Assembly (NCBI GenBank): GCA_903922535.1
Contig: CAIXUF010000120.1
Span: forward strand, 1-21,746
Source of the DNA: Candidatus Hydrogenedentota bacterium
GTDB lineage: Bacteria; Hydrogenedentota; Hydrogenedentia; Hydrogenedentiales; CAITNO01
Length of the DNA stretch: 21,746 nucleotides
Reading direction: 5' to 3'
Of the stretch, positions 1 through 6,313 are shown in pieces; position 1 is the stretch's first letter, and the number at the start of each line of letters is the position of its first letter. Both the position numbers and the translations under genes were made by a program. The notes below the pieces were generated by a model. The model was not told the DNA's origin and did no database searches. It worked only from the letters and a program-made list of their open reading frames with translations.

Positions 1-132
1 ATACCCAAACGCTCCCGTAACCACATGCGTCGTCATGCACAAATCCCGTCTTGTTCGATCACTCAATTCACAAAAAGGTGGACAGTCTATACCCAGAGAC
101 GGTTTCGAAGACAAATCCTTTGTGGCATGGCG

Positions 133-161
133 TTGTCCGGGGTTGACGGGCGGGGTATAAT
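133..161 (+). promoter_or_regulatory. Probable sigma70 promoter of hicB
   Basis: A TTGTCC hexamer at 133-138 and a perfect TATAAT at 156-161 are separated by exactly 17 bases. This places the transcription start near 168 and gives hicB a leader of about 75 bases. The -35 matches consensus at four of six positions. I saw no convincing operator palindrome over it, although HicB antitoxins commonly autoregulate. Confidence 0.55.
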
Positions 162-244
162 TATTACTGAGCGAGAAGAATACGGCCCCCGCAGGGAGAC
201 GCGTTTCCTTTAACGGACGCATCTTGCGGAATAGGGAGATCCCC

Positions 245-469
245 ATGAGAACAGTTTATTTCACGGCAGTGATAGAACAGGAGGGGGACGGATATGTCGC
301 GCTTTGTCCCGAGCTGGACATAGCCAGCGAGGGCCATACCGTTGAGGAGGCGCGTCTGATGCTCAAAGAGGCGGTTGAACTCTTCTTTGAATGCGCAAGT
401 GAAAAGGAAATCGGGCGGCGGATGGGGGGGCAGCGCTGCATCGTTCCCATGGAATGCACCCTTGCCTAA
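245..469 (+). CDS. hicB: HicB-family antitoxin-like protein
   Basis: This 74-residue protein has the HicB N-terminal fold pattern: an opening beta strand (residues 2-11), the GDGYVALCPELD segment (residues 14-25), then GHTVEEARLMLKEAVELFF, the helix that follows in the family. HicB proteins neutralise the mRNA-cleaving HicA toxin, and many also bind their own operator. No separate C-terminal DNA-binding domain is visible, so it is a short single-domain form. The ATG at 245 is chosen because GGGAG lies five bases upstream; an in-frame TTG at 224 is possible but lacks that spacing. Its stop overlaps the start of a hicA remnant, the usual coupled hicBA order. With the toxin broken, it may be an orphan antitoxin or a gene on its way to decay. 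Confidence 0.85.
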   Translation: MRTVYFTAVIEQEGDGYVALCPELDIASEGHTVEEARLMLKEAVELFFECASEKEIGRRMGGQRCIVPMECTLA

Positions 470-527
470 GATCGTGCCCATGTCCGGCGCGGAGGTTTAT
501 CACAGACTTGACGGGAATTCGGTTTAA
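462..527 (+). pseudogene. hicA: Truncated hicA toxin remnant
   Basis: A TTG at 462 overlapping the hicB stop opens a frame reading MPKIVPMSGAEVYHRL, closely resembling the start of HicA toxins, whose first helix follows an xxSGxExhxxL pattern. The frame stops at 525-527 after 21 codons, whereas HicA proteins usually have about 60-80 residues and need a His within a GSH motif, which is absent. If one base at 510 is skipped, the next frame continues TGIRFKEVPRE, which resembles the AGFxFxRQ stretch of HicA and suggests a frameshift followed by erosion. The rpmG terminator begins about 20 bases later. It is almost certainly non-functional as a toxin. Confidence 0.6.
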
Positions 528-548
528 GGAAGTGCCGCGGGAGGCAAG

Positions 549-592
549 AAAAAAAACACCGGAACGGCACTCCACAGAGTGCCGTTCCGGTG
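549..592 (-). terminator. Intrinsic terminator of the hisI-rpmG unit
   Basis: A perfect 16-bp stem (557-572 pairs with 577-592) with a 4-base loop is followed, on the minus strand, by eight T residues (the A run at 549-556). It lies 25 bases past the rpmG stop, so it reads as a strong Rho-independent terminator for the minus-strand transcript. The stem may also block read-through from hicB on the plus strand. Confidence 0.9.
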
Positions 593-617
593 ATGGCCGA
601 CGATGGGGGAGAGGGGA

Positions 618-785
618 CTACTTCTTCTCTTTGTGGATCGTGTGCTTGCGCAGGGTCGGATTGTACTTCTTTATCTCAAGCCGTTCCGGGTGGTTGCGCT
701 TGTTCTTGGAAGTCGTGTACCGGGACGTGCCGGGCGCTTCCGTGCAGTCCAGAATGATGTTCTCGCGGTTTCCCTTGGCTGCCAT
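618..785 (-). CDS. rpmG: 50S ribosomal protein L33
   Basis: The 55-residue translation [20 protein letters not shown]... followed by [34 protein letters not shown] is a full-length bacterial L33, a component of the large ribosomal subunit. The ATG is preceded by an AGGAG ribosome binding site. Zinc-binding L33 proteins carry two CxxC pairs; here only the first Cys (residue 14) remains and the second pair is replaced by NPTLR, so this is effectively a zinc-independent (C-minus) form with a leftover Cys. It lies 41 bases behind hisI on the same strand and is closed by a strong terminator, so the two are probably cotranscribed. Confidence 0.95.
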   Translation of the reverse strand: MAAKGNRENIILDCTEAPGTSRYTTSKNKRNHPERLEIKKYNPTLRKHTIHKEKK

Positions 786-826
786 GACAAATTCTCCTGT
801 CGCTTTGCGGTCGCGTTGTTAATCGG

Positions 827-1279
827 TTATTTCTTGCCGTAGACCTTTTCGGGATCAAAGGCTTTCTCTTTTTCCATAAACGTCAGCGTGTAGCTGTCTT
901 TTGCCGCGTCGCCCACGGGCAGCGCGCGGTAGAAGCACGAACGGTAGCCCGTGTGGCACGAGGCCCCGCCGACCGCCTCTACGCGCAGCCAGATGGCGTC
1001 CTGATCGCAGTCGATGCGGATTTCATGCACCTTCTGCACCAGCCCGCTCGTCGCGCCTTTGTGCCACATTTCCTGGCGGCTGCGGCTCCAGTAGACGGCT
1101 TCTCCCAACTCCATCGTCTTCGTCAGCGCCTCGGCGTTCATGTAGGCCAGCATCAGCACCTCGCCGGTCACATGGTCGGTCGCCACGGCGGGGATCAACC
1201 CGTCGGCATCGAACTTCGGGGCCAGTTCGGTGCCCGATTCCACCAGTGCCTTCGAGGTGCGCTCTGCAAAGTCTGCCAC
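827..1279 (-). CDS. hisI: Phosphoribosyl-AMP cyclohydrolase
   Basis: This 150-residue enzyme opens the purine ring of phosphoribosyl-AMP, the third step of histidine biosynthesis, in the cytoplasm. The family core is intact: [10 protein letters not shown] (43-52), [17 protein letters not shown] (63-79), the metal-binding DCDQD (90-94), and [15 protein letters not shown] (104-118). The three expected zinc-ligand cysteines are at 91, 108 and 115, and the magnesium aspartates at 90, 92 and 94. I chose the GTG at 1279 because an AAGGAA site precedes it with good spacing; the frame stays open further upstream but that part is not family-like. There is no fused HisE domain, so phosphoribosyl-ATP hydrolysis must be encoded elsewhere. 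It is the first gene of a unit with rpmG. Confidence 0.95.
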   Translation of the reverse strand: MADFAERTSKALVESGTELAPKFDADGLIPAVATDHVTGEVLMLAYMNAEALTKTMELGEAVYWSRSRQEMWHKGATSGLVQKVHEIRIDCDQDAIWLRVEAVGGASCHTGYRSCFYRALPVGDAAKDSYTLTFMEKEKAFDPEKVYGKK

Positions 1280-1374
1280 AACTGCGTTCCTTCGCCGCAA
1301 AAAACGGCGTCCGGCAGGGACACCCGCGCCCGCCAAACCGTTGGTGGACAGGGCTCTACTGCCAAAGGGCGCGT

Positions 1375-1404
1375 AGTATACACAAAACCGGGGCCAAAAG
1401 TCAG
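1375..1404 (-). promoter_or_regulatory. Probable promoter of hisI-rpmG
   Basis: On the minus strand CTGACT (plus-strand 1399-1404) is followed after 18 bases by TATACT (plus-strand 1375-1380), both close to the sigma70 hexamers. The predicted transcript would have a leader of roughly 90 bases before the GTG of hisI. No leader peptide rich in histidine codons was seen. Confidence 0.45.
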
Positions 1405-1449
1405 CTTTTTCCCGCGGTGCCCGGCAGTTCTCGTTTCCGGGCGGCGCTA

Positions 1450-1458
1450 TGGTAATCT
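1450..1458 (+). promoter_or_regulatory. Possible extended -10 promoter of cysS
   Basis: TGGTAATCT reads as an extended -10 element (TG, one base, TAATCT) about 50 bases ahead of the cysS start. No good -35 is visible at 16-18 bases upstream. The call rests on this single element and on its position. Confidence 0.3.
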
Positions 1459-1467
1459 ATTGACATC

Positions 1468-1486
1468 CCGCAGCCTTCCGCTGCGG
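1468..1486 (+). other. Short hairpin in the cysS leader
   Basis: CCGCAGC (1468-1474) and GCTGCGG (1480-1486) form a perfect 7-bp stem with a 5-base loop, just before the cysS ribosome binding site. It is too small to be a T-box and has no T run. It may be a 5-prime stabilising hairpin or chance. Confidence 0.4.
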
Positions 1487-1511
1487 CATGCACCGCACGG
1501 AGGTTTGAAAC

Positions 1512-2909
1512 ATGGCTCTGGCATTCTTTAACACGCTTTCCCGCACCCTTGAAGCGTTTAAACCGATTACTGAAGGCAAGGTCGGCCTTTACACCTGCGG
1601 CCCGACCATCTACAACTTCGCCCACATTGGCAATTTCCGCGCCTACGTCTTCGAGGATCTCCTGCGGCGCTATCTTGAATACAAGGGCTTTGACGTGTTT
1701 CATGTTATGAACCTTACCGACGTGGAGGACAAGATCATCAAGTCCTGCCTCGAAACGGGACAATCCCTCAAGGACGTTACCGGCAAGTATGCGGCCGCCT
1801 TCTTCGAAGATGTGCGCACGCTGAGGATAAAGCCCGCCCATCTGTACCCCGCGGCCACCGACTACATTCCCGAAATGGTGGAAATGATCAAGGCGCTGCG
1901 CGACAGGGGCCACACCTACGAGGTCAGGGGCAGCGTCTACTTCAAGATCAGCAGCTTTCCCGACTACGGCAGCCTGAGCCACATGAACCTCAGCCAGCTT
2001 CAGGCCGGCGCCAGCGGGCGCGTGGACGCCGATGAATACGAGTCGGACAACGCGCGCGACTTCGCCCTGTGGAAGGCCTGGGACGAGAACGACGGCGACG
2101 TGTACTGGGAAACCGAACTGGGCAAGGGCCGCCCGGGCTGGCACATCGAGTGCAGCGCCATGAGCAACAAGCATCTCGGGCCGCATTTTGACATACACTG
2201 CGGCGGCGTGGACAACATCTTCCCGCACCACGAGAACGAGCTTGCGCAGTCCAAGTGCGCCACGGGCGGGGCCTTCGTCAACTACTGGCTTCACTGCGCG
2301 CACCTGGTGGTCGAGGGGCGCAAAATGTCCAAATCGCTGGGCAATTTCTACACCCTGCGCGATCTGCTCGCCCGGGGCAATGATCCGCTTGTCCTCCGAT
2401 GGGCGCTGATTTCCACCCACTACCGCCAGCCCAACAACTTTTCCTTTGAAGTCCTGGACGCCGCCGGGCGCGCGATCAGCCGCATCCGCGACTTCCGACT
2501 CAGCCTTGCCCACGTGAAAGGGGATGGCTCGGACCTCTCCGATCTTTGCGAGAAATGCGGCGCCGAGTTTGAGTTGGAGATGGACAACGACCTCAACATT
2601 TCCGGCGCGCTGCGCGCCGTGTTCAATTTCGTCCGGGATGTGAACAGGGAACTGATGGGGGGGCACGTGAGCACCGTCGGCGCGGCCAATGCGCTTGCCC
2701 TGCTTGACCAGTTGGACTCGGTGACGGGCATCTTCCGACCCGGTGTGGACGACGAGGCGCCCGCCGGGGTCATGGAGATGATTGTGGCCCGTCAGCAGGC
2801 CCGCCGCGAGCGCAATTTCGCCGAATCCGACCGTCTGCGCGACGAGGCGCTCGCCGCCGGATGGGTCATTGAGGACACGCCCAAAGGCCCGCGCGTGAAG
2901 AAGGCGTAA
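1512..2909 (+). CDS. cysS: Cysteinyl-tRNA synthetase
   Basis: This 465-residue class I aminoacyl-tRNA synthetase charges tRNA-Cys with cysteine in the cytoplasm. The HIGH-type signature HIGN is at 38-41 and KMSKS at 271-275. The zinc ligands expected for the family are all present: Cys29 in YTCGPT, Cys214 in HIECSAMS, and His239 and Glu243 in FPHHENELAQ. Length agrees with ordinary bacterial CysS, and the C-terminal helical part with the ERNFAESDRLRDEAL stretch is complete. The ATG at 1512 follows a GGAGG site by 8 bases. It is divergent from hisI, with about 230 bases between them. The first palindromic repeat begins about 80 bases after its stop, and no ordinary terminator is evident there. 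Confidence 0.98.
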   Translation: MALAFFNTLSRTLEAFKPITEGKVGLYTCGPTIYNFAHIGNFRAYVFEDLLRRYLEYKGFDVFHVMNLTDVEDKIIKSCLETGQSLKDVTGKYAAAFFEDVRTLRIKPAHLYPAATDYIPEMVEMIKALRDRGHTYEVRGSVYFKISSFPDYGSLSHMNLSQLQAGASGRVDADEYESDNARDFALWKAWDENDGDVYWETELGKGRPGWHIECSAMSNKHLGPHFDIHCGGVDNIFPHHENELAQSKCATGGAFVNYWLHCAHLVVEGRKMSKSLGNFYTLRDLLARGNDPLVLRWALISTHYRQPNNFSFEVLDAAGRAISRIRDFRLSLAHVKGDGSDLSDLCEKCGAEFELEMDNDLNISGALRAVFNFVRDVNRELMGGHVSTVGAANALALLDQLDSVTGIFRPGVDDEAPAGVMEMIVARQQARRERNFAESDRLRDEALAAGWVIEDTPKGPRVKKA

Positions 2910-2991
2910 CAGGACGCCGCCACAATGGGGCCGCGGAAGCCAGGCGCTTGCTGGACGGGACGAGGTGCGGGGCGCGCTGAGACGGTGGCCT

Positions 2992-3118
2992 TTGTCATCC
3001 CAAACGCACCTTGTCATCCCGAACGAAGTGTAACGCAGTGAGGGATCTTGTCCTCGCGAGGGCGTTTGTGCGCGGAGAAAAGATCCTTCACTTCACTGCG
3101 TTTCGTTCAGGATGACAA
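2992..3118. repeat. Palindromic intergenic element, copy 1
   Basis: A 19-bp lead module TTGTCATCCCAAACGCACC (2992-3010) is followed by a large imperfect hairpin (3011-3118). Its left arm starts TTGTCATCCCGAACGAAGTG and its right arm ends CGTTCAGGATGACAA, so the ends are inverted repeats and each arm spans about 40 bases. The loop contains the palindrome CCTCGCGAGG. It lies downstream of cysS and could act as a 3-prime stabiliser or terminator. The layout is REP or MITE-like. Confidence 0.85.
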
Positions 3119-3141
3119 ATGCGCGTCATCCCGAATTCAGC

Positions 3142-3266
3142 TTGTCATCCCAAACGCACCTTGTCATCCCGAACGAAGTGCAACGCAGTGAGGGATCTTG
3201 TTCTCGCGAGGGTGTTTGTGCGCGAAGAAGATCCTTCACTTCGCTGCGCTTCGTTCAGGATGACAA
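3142..3266. repeat. Palindromic intergenic element, copy 2
   Basis: The same 19-bp lead module at 3142-3160 precedes a hairpin at 3161-3266 that is nearly identical to copy 1, including the CTCGCGAGGG loop. Copies 1 and 2 lie 150 bases apart, and the spacer carries a further divergent half-module (GTCATCCCGAATTCAG near 3125), suggesting local duplication. The right end is only 8 bases from the stop of the minus-strand GIY-YIG gene. Confidence 0.85.
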
Positions 3267-3274
3267 AAGCGCGG

Positions 3275-3595
3275 TTATTCGGTGCGTGGCGCGTAATTCT
3301 CTTCCCACTCCAAACTTAGGTCCTCCCATTTTGGATTCATTGCCTCGACGAGCGCATCCTTCTTTGAACGGCGCCAACCCTTGATTTCCTTTTCCCGGGC
3401 GATGGCCGCGTGGACATCTGGCATGGAGTCATAGTAGACGAGTTTGCAGACGTTGTATTTCTTGGTGAACCCCTCAAAGACCTTGTGTTTGTGCTGGTAT
3501 ACACGCCGCTCCAAGTCGCCTGTTACTCCCGTGTACATGACTTTGTTGTTCCAGTTGGTCATGATGTAGACGCTGTAGCAGTGGATTCTTCGCAA
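3275..3595 (-). CDS. GIY-YIG family endonuclease (UPF0213-like)
   Basis: This 106-residue protein is a stand-alone GIY-YIG nuclease domain. The paired motifs are VYI (9-11) and YTG (21-23). The catalytic region LERRVYQHK follows (28-36), then GFTKKYNVCKLVYY, the AIAREKEIKGWRR segment with the conserved Glu at 68, and the terminal MNPKWEDLS. Such single-domain proteins are abundant in bacteria; some relatives cleave DNA structures, but no role is assigned to this subfamily. The TTG at 3595 is chosen because GAGAGGGA lies 7 bases upstream; another in-frame TTG at 3625 lacks a comparable site. The gene sits between palindromic elements, with copy 2 starting 8 bases beyond its stop and copy 3 upstream. 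A cognate nuclease-element relationship is possible but only inferred. Confidence 0.85.
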   Translation of the reverse strand: MRRIHCYSVYIMTNWNNKVMYTGVTGDLERRVYQHKHKVFEGFTKKYNVCKLVYYDSMPDVHAAIAREKEIKGWRRSKKDALVEAMNPKWEDLSLEWEENYAPRTE

Positions 3596-3688
3596 CGCGA
3601 CATCCCTCTCGATTGGCGGGATCAACCCTCGGGATATTCTAGGCCGGTGGTGGCGGAAAGTGCCAGTTTTCCTCTCCTCAGTCGCACC

Positions 3689-3813
3689 TTGTCATCCCGA
3701 ACGCACCTTGTCATCCCGAACGAAGTGCAACGCAGTGAGGGATCTTGTTCCCATCGGGGCGCGGACACATGGACAAGATCCTTCACTTCACTGCGTTTCG
3801 TTCAGGATGACAA
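3689..3813. repeat. Palindromic intergenic element, copy 3
   Basis: The lead module TTGTCATCCCGAACGCACC (3689-3707) precedes a hairpin at 3708-3813 whose arms match copies 1 and 2, while the loop (about 3750-3775) is different. It therefore belongs to the same family but is a separate lineage. It ends 9 bases from the stop codon of the minus-strand 644-residue secreted protein and lies upstream of the GIY-YIG gene. Confidence 0.85.
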
Positions 3814-3822
3814 ATGCGCTGC

Positions 3823-5757
3823 CTATTTTGTCGGCACGCCGGGCGTGGTGAACCAGGCGGCCAGAAACTGCGCCATCGGGCCGTCGTATACGGACCGTTT
3901 GATGTTCATCCAGGTGCGCTGGTCGCCCACGGCGTAGTACACGTGGGTCTTGCCGTTGAACTCCGCCATGTCCAGGTCTGAGGCGTTGATGCCGTCATCC
4001 GCCTCGTCCGGCGTGACCACCGGATTGGCCCCGCTCAATTCCCATGTCTTCAGGTCTTTCGACCGGGCCGCATAAACCTGGAAGAACCAGCGCGGCGTGC
4101 GGTGCTCTGTGTAGAGCACATAGTAATACCCGCCGGCATAGCGGATGCACGGGCAGGCCACATAGCGGTCCGACCCCAGAATCGCGCCGTCCTCCTTGGT
4201 CCAGTTCTCCAGGTCCTTGGACCGGGCGAATTTCGCCGTGAACGCCGGCCATTCCGGGGCGTTGGTCTCATAGGCCATCACAAAACCGTCCGGCCCCGCG
4301 CACACAGACGAGTTAAACAGGTGCTCGGTCTTCTCCTGTTTGATGACCACCTTCGATTCCCACTGTTTCAGGTCCGATGACTTGAACAGGGTCACATCGT
4401 TCCAGTCGTTGTTTTCGAAGCGGGTCGCAAACGCATACAGCGTGTTGTCATGCACGATCGCGCAGCCAAGGCTGTGGCCCTGCCCGAAACGCGCCAGTTC
4501 CGCGCCCGATTCCACATCGGTCAGCGTGAGGTAATAGTCCTGCGACGTCCCGCCGCTGGCCGGGCGCACACAGGCCATGAGGCACAGCTTTCCCTGCCAC
4601 ACCACGGGCGTCACCTCGCACATGTCCTTGCGGACCAGCCCCTGCTTCACCAGCGCGGGCCGCAGGTCCGCCGGTTTGGGCGGCGCCAGCATCGCGAAGA
4701 TCTCCACAGGCCAATGGTCGAGCCGCAGGAAGCCCGCGGGTATTTCCTGCTGGAACTGCACATAGGCCTTGCAGTCGCCCTTGGTGGTGTATTTCAGGTC
4801 GCCCACCGTGTCCTTGTCCACCTTCACGCCGAACACCTTGTAACCCATCAGCGTGCAGTCCTCGAAATCCACGGCGAAATGCCTGCCCGCCTGAACGCTC
4901 TGCACGATGCCGTCCGTCGGCGTGCCCACCGGCTGCGAGAAGTTGAGCGTGATCAACCGGCAGCGCCGCGCCAGCGCGCGCGTGTAGGTCTTGAACCCGT
5001 AATTGCCGCCCTTGAGCGAGCACTGCGGCCCCACCATCACGCAGTCCTCAAACAGCACATCGGGCCGGTCGGGCATGACCTGGTTCTCAATGCGCACATA
5101 GGCGCCCGACGTGTCGCCCCACCAGTCCAGCGCCCACAGGTGGCAGCGGCGGTAGGTGATAGGCTCGTCCGGCCGCGACAGGCAGTTGCCCACGCCCCCG
5201 CCAAAGGCGCGGCCGATGGAGAAGCAGTCCTCCACCACCACGGTGAACGGTTCCACCTTGTCTGTCGTGTCGAAGAAGATGCCGCCGTCGCCGCCGGTGG
5301 CATACAGCCGCCGCAGCTTCCACCGGTCCCAGCCGATGGCCGAGAAGGTCTCGTCCGTGTGCTCTTTGGACCAGCCCTTGCTGTACGAGCGGATGTTGCC
5401 CCACCAGTCGTAACTCTTCATGCCCTTCTCAACGTCACCGCAGTCCATAACCGCCCAGCCCGACGCGCCTGATCCCAGCGCGCCGTCAAAGTCGCCCACC
5501 AGTTCGTTGTATGCCCCCGCCGCGCCCTTCTGGGCCGGGTACAGATTCGCCTCCATGTAGGTGTCCGGACGGATGGCAATCCGGTGCCCCCCCTTGTCAT
5601 CCGGCACGGCGTCCAGTGCTTTCTGGATGGTATTGAACGCCTTTGCCCAGGTCGAACCGTCCGAATTGTCCCCGAGCTTTGACACATACAGTGTCGCGCT
5701 CCAAGCCTGACCGGCAACCACGCAGCAGCCCATAACCAGCATCACAGCTTTCTTCAT
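3823..5757 (-). CDS. Secreted beta-helix plus GH43-like propeller protein
   Basis: The 644-residue product starts with a signal peptide, MKKAVMLVMGCCVVAGQAWSA, likely cut before TLYVS. Residues 22 to about 340 begin with the LYVSKLGDNSDGSTWAKAF opening typical of secreted parallel beta-helix (pectin-lyase-like) proteins, followed by irregular VxFEDCxxxG rungs. From about residue 360 the sequence changes to short repeats such as FKSSDLKQWES, ARSKDLENWTKE and ARSKDLKTWE. These are characteristic of five-bladed GH43/GH32-type propellers and of sialidase-like folds. I cannot assign the catalytic acids, so hydrolase activity is unproven; polysaccharide binding is equally possible. The ATG at 5757 has a GGGAGG site. 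It is transcribed away from the giant protein gene, whose N-terminus is similar in style. Palindromic copy 3 follows its stop directly. Confidence 0.75.
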   Translation of the reverse strand: MKKAVMLVMGCCVVAGQAWSATLYVSKLGDNSDGSTWAKAFNTIQKALDAVPDDKGGHRIAIRPDTYMEANLYPAQKGAAGAYNELVGDFDGALGSGASGWAVMDCGDVEKGMKSYDWWGNIRSYSKGWSKEHTDETFSAIGWDRWKLRRLYATGGDGGIFFDTTDKVEPFTVVVEDCFSIGRAFGGGVGNCLSRPDEPITYRRCHLWALDWWGDTSGAYVRIENQVMPDRPDVLFEDCVMVGPQCSLKGGNYGFKTYTRALARRCRLITLNFSQPVGTPTDGIVQSVQAGRHFAVDFEDCTLMGYKVFGVKVDKDTVGDLKYTTKGDCKAYVQFQQEIPAGFLRLDHWPVEIFAMLAPPKPADLRPALVKQGLVRKDMCEVTPVVWQGKLCLMACVRPASGGTSQDYYLTLTDVESGAELARFGQGHSLGCAIVHDNTLYAFATRFENNDWNDVTLFKSSDLKQWESKVVIKQEKTEHLFNSSVCAGPDGFVMAYETNAPEWPAFTAKFARSKDLENWTKEDGAILGSDRYVACPCIRYAGGYYYVLYTEHRTPRWFFQVYAARSKDLKTWELSGANPVVTPDEADDGINASDLDMAEFNGKTHVYYAVGDQRTWMNIKRSVYDGPMAQFLAAWFTTPGVPTK

Positions 5758-5785
5758 GAAACAGACCTCCCATTGGGTTCCCGCC

Positions 5786-5815
5786 AGTGTACGACAGTTC
5801 GCCGGCATACGCCAA
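5786..5815 (-). promoter_or_regulatory. Possible promoter of the 644-residue protein gene
   Basis: On the minus strand TTGGCG (plus-strand 5810-5815) is followed after 18 bases by TACACT (plus-strand 5786-5791). Each hexamer matches consensus at four of six positions, and the start would lie about 20 bases upstream of the GGGAGG site. Confidence 0.35.
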
Positions 5816-6022
5816 ACAGCGGACAAAGTGGAAGAGGCTTCCAGCCTCTTTCTTTCGCGCTCTTACGGGTGCGTTTTCTGGGCTGTCCTGTCTTGTCCCC
5901 GGACTGTTTCAGCCCCTGTTGCAACACTGGGCAAGGAGACCCACCAGGAAGGCCCACTGAAGGGGTGCCAAACCCGATTTCGACGCTGATAAGTGGTTGA
6001 ACCACCCTCTTTCTCTGCCCAT

Positions 6023-6052
6023 TTGACATGGGCGACGCGAGAGGAGTATTAC
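6023..6052 (+). promoter_or_regulatory. Possible promoter of the giant secreted protein gene
   Basis: A perfect TTGACA at 6023-6028 is followed after 18 bases by TATTAC at 6047-6052, a four-of-six match to the -10. The resulting leader would be about 255 bases, unusually long, and would carry the two palindromic structures at 6131-6163. The GTGGTT-G-AACCAC palindrome sits just upstream of the -35, where an activator or repressor could bind. Confidence 0.45.
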
Positions 6053-6313
6053 TTGTCTTTAGTGATAAACGGGAGTTGATGCTGTACATTCTTCTCAAAA
6101 GAAGGGGACCAAGACGACTTAAGGAACGAGGATAATATTATCAACATTCGCCTTTTCGGCGAACGCTGACTTTGCTCTTTCCATCCTTCAAGTCCTTTCT
6201 CTTTTGCCACTTATGGCGGAATGCCCGGTTTTCAACTGCCTGATTTACGATAATAACGATTGTGTTTTGGGTAATCGGGCGAAGAGTTGCAGGCACAAGA
6301 GGGAGAATTCGCG

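Larger units (their letters stand above)
5758..6313. other. Divergent intergenic control region
   Basis: I find no credible gene here; a 114-codon minus-strand frame has no recognisable motif. The region separates two divergent secreted-protein genes and holds a candidate promoter for each. It also contains a 19-base hairpin at 5832-5850 (AAGAGGCT, loop TCC, AGCCTCTT), a GTGGTT-G-AACCAC palindrome at 5993-6005, the perfect palindrome GATAATATTATC at 6131-6142, and a TTCGCC/GGCGAA stem at 6147-6163. No known riboswitch pattern was recognised. Confidence 0.6.

Noticed and set aside
25..213. A 62-codon plus-strand frame at the window start
   Set aside because: It runs through the predicted hicB promoter and has no motif or ribosome binding site.
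1280..1511. T-box or histidine attenuator in the hisI-cysS intergenic region
   Set aside because: No run of histidine codons, no T-box sequence and no terminator with T run was seen; only a 7-bp hairpin lies in the cysS leader.
1401..3017. A 538-codon minus-strand frame opposite cysS
   Set aside because: It is antisense to a clear full-length cysteinyl-tRNA synthetase and has no recognisable domain.
2992..3813. A CRISPR array formed by the repeated TTGTCATCCC sequences
   Set aside because: The repeats are long hairpins with irregular spacing and a gene between them, there are no regular spacers, and no cas gene is present.
5832..5850. An intrinsic terminator
   Set aside because: The hairpin has a short T-rich tail on the plus strand but no gene ends near it on either strand; both neighbours start facing away from it.
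5754..6098. A 114-codon minus-strand frame upstream of the 644-residue protein gene
   Set aside because: It overlaps the start and ribosome binding site of that gene, has low-complexity content and crosses the hairpin at 5832-5850.
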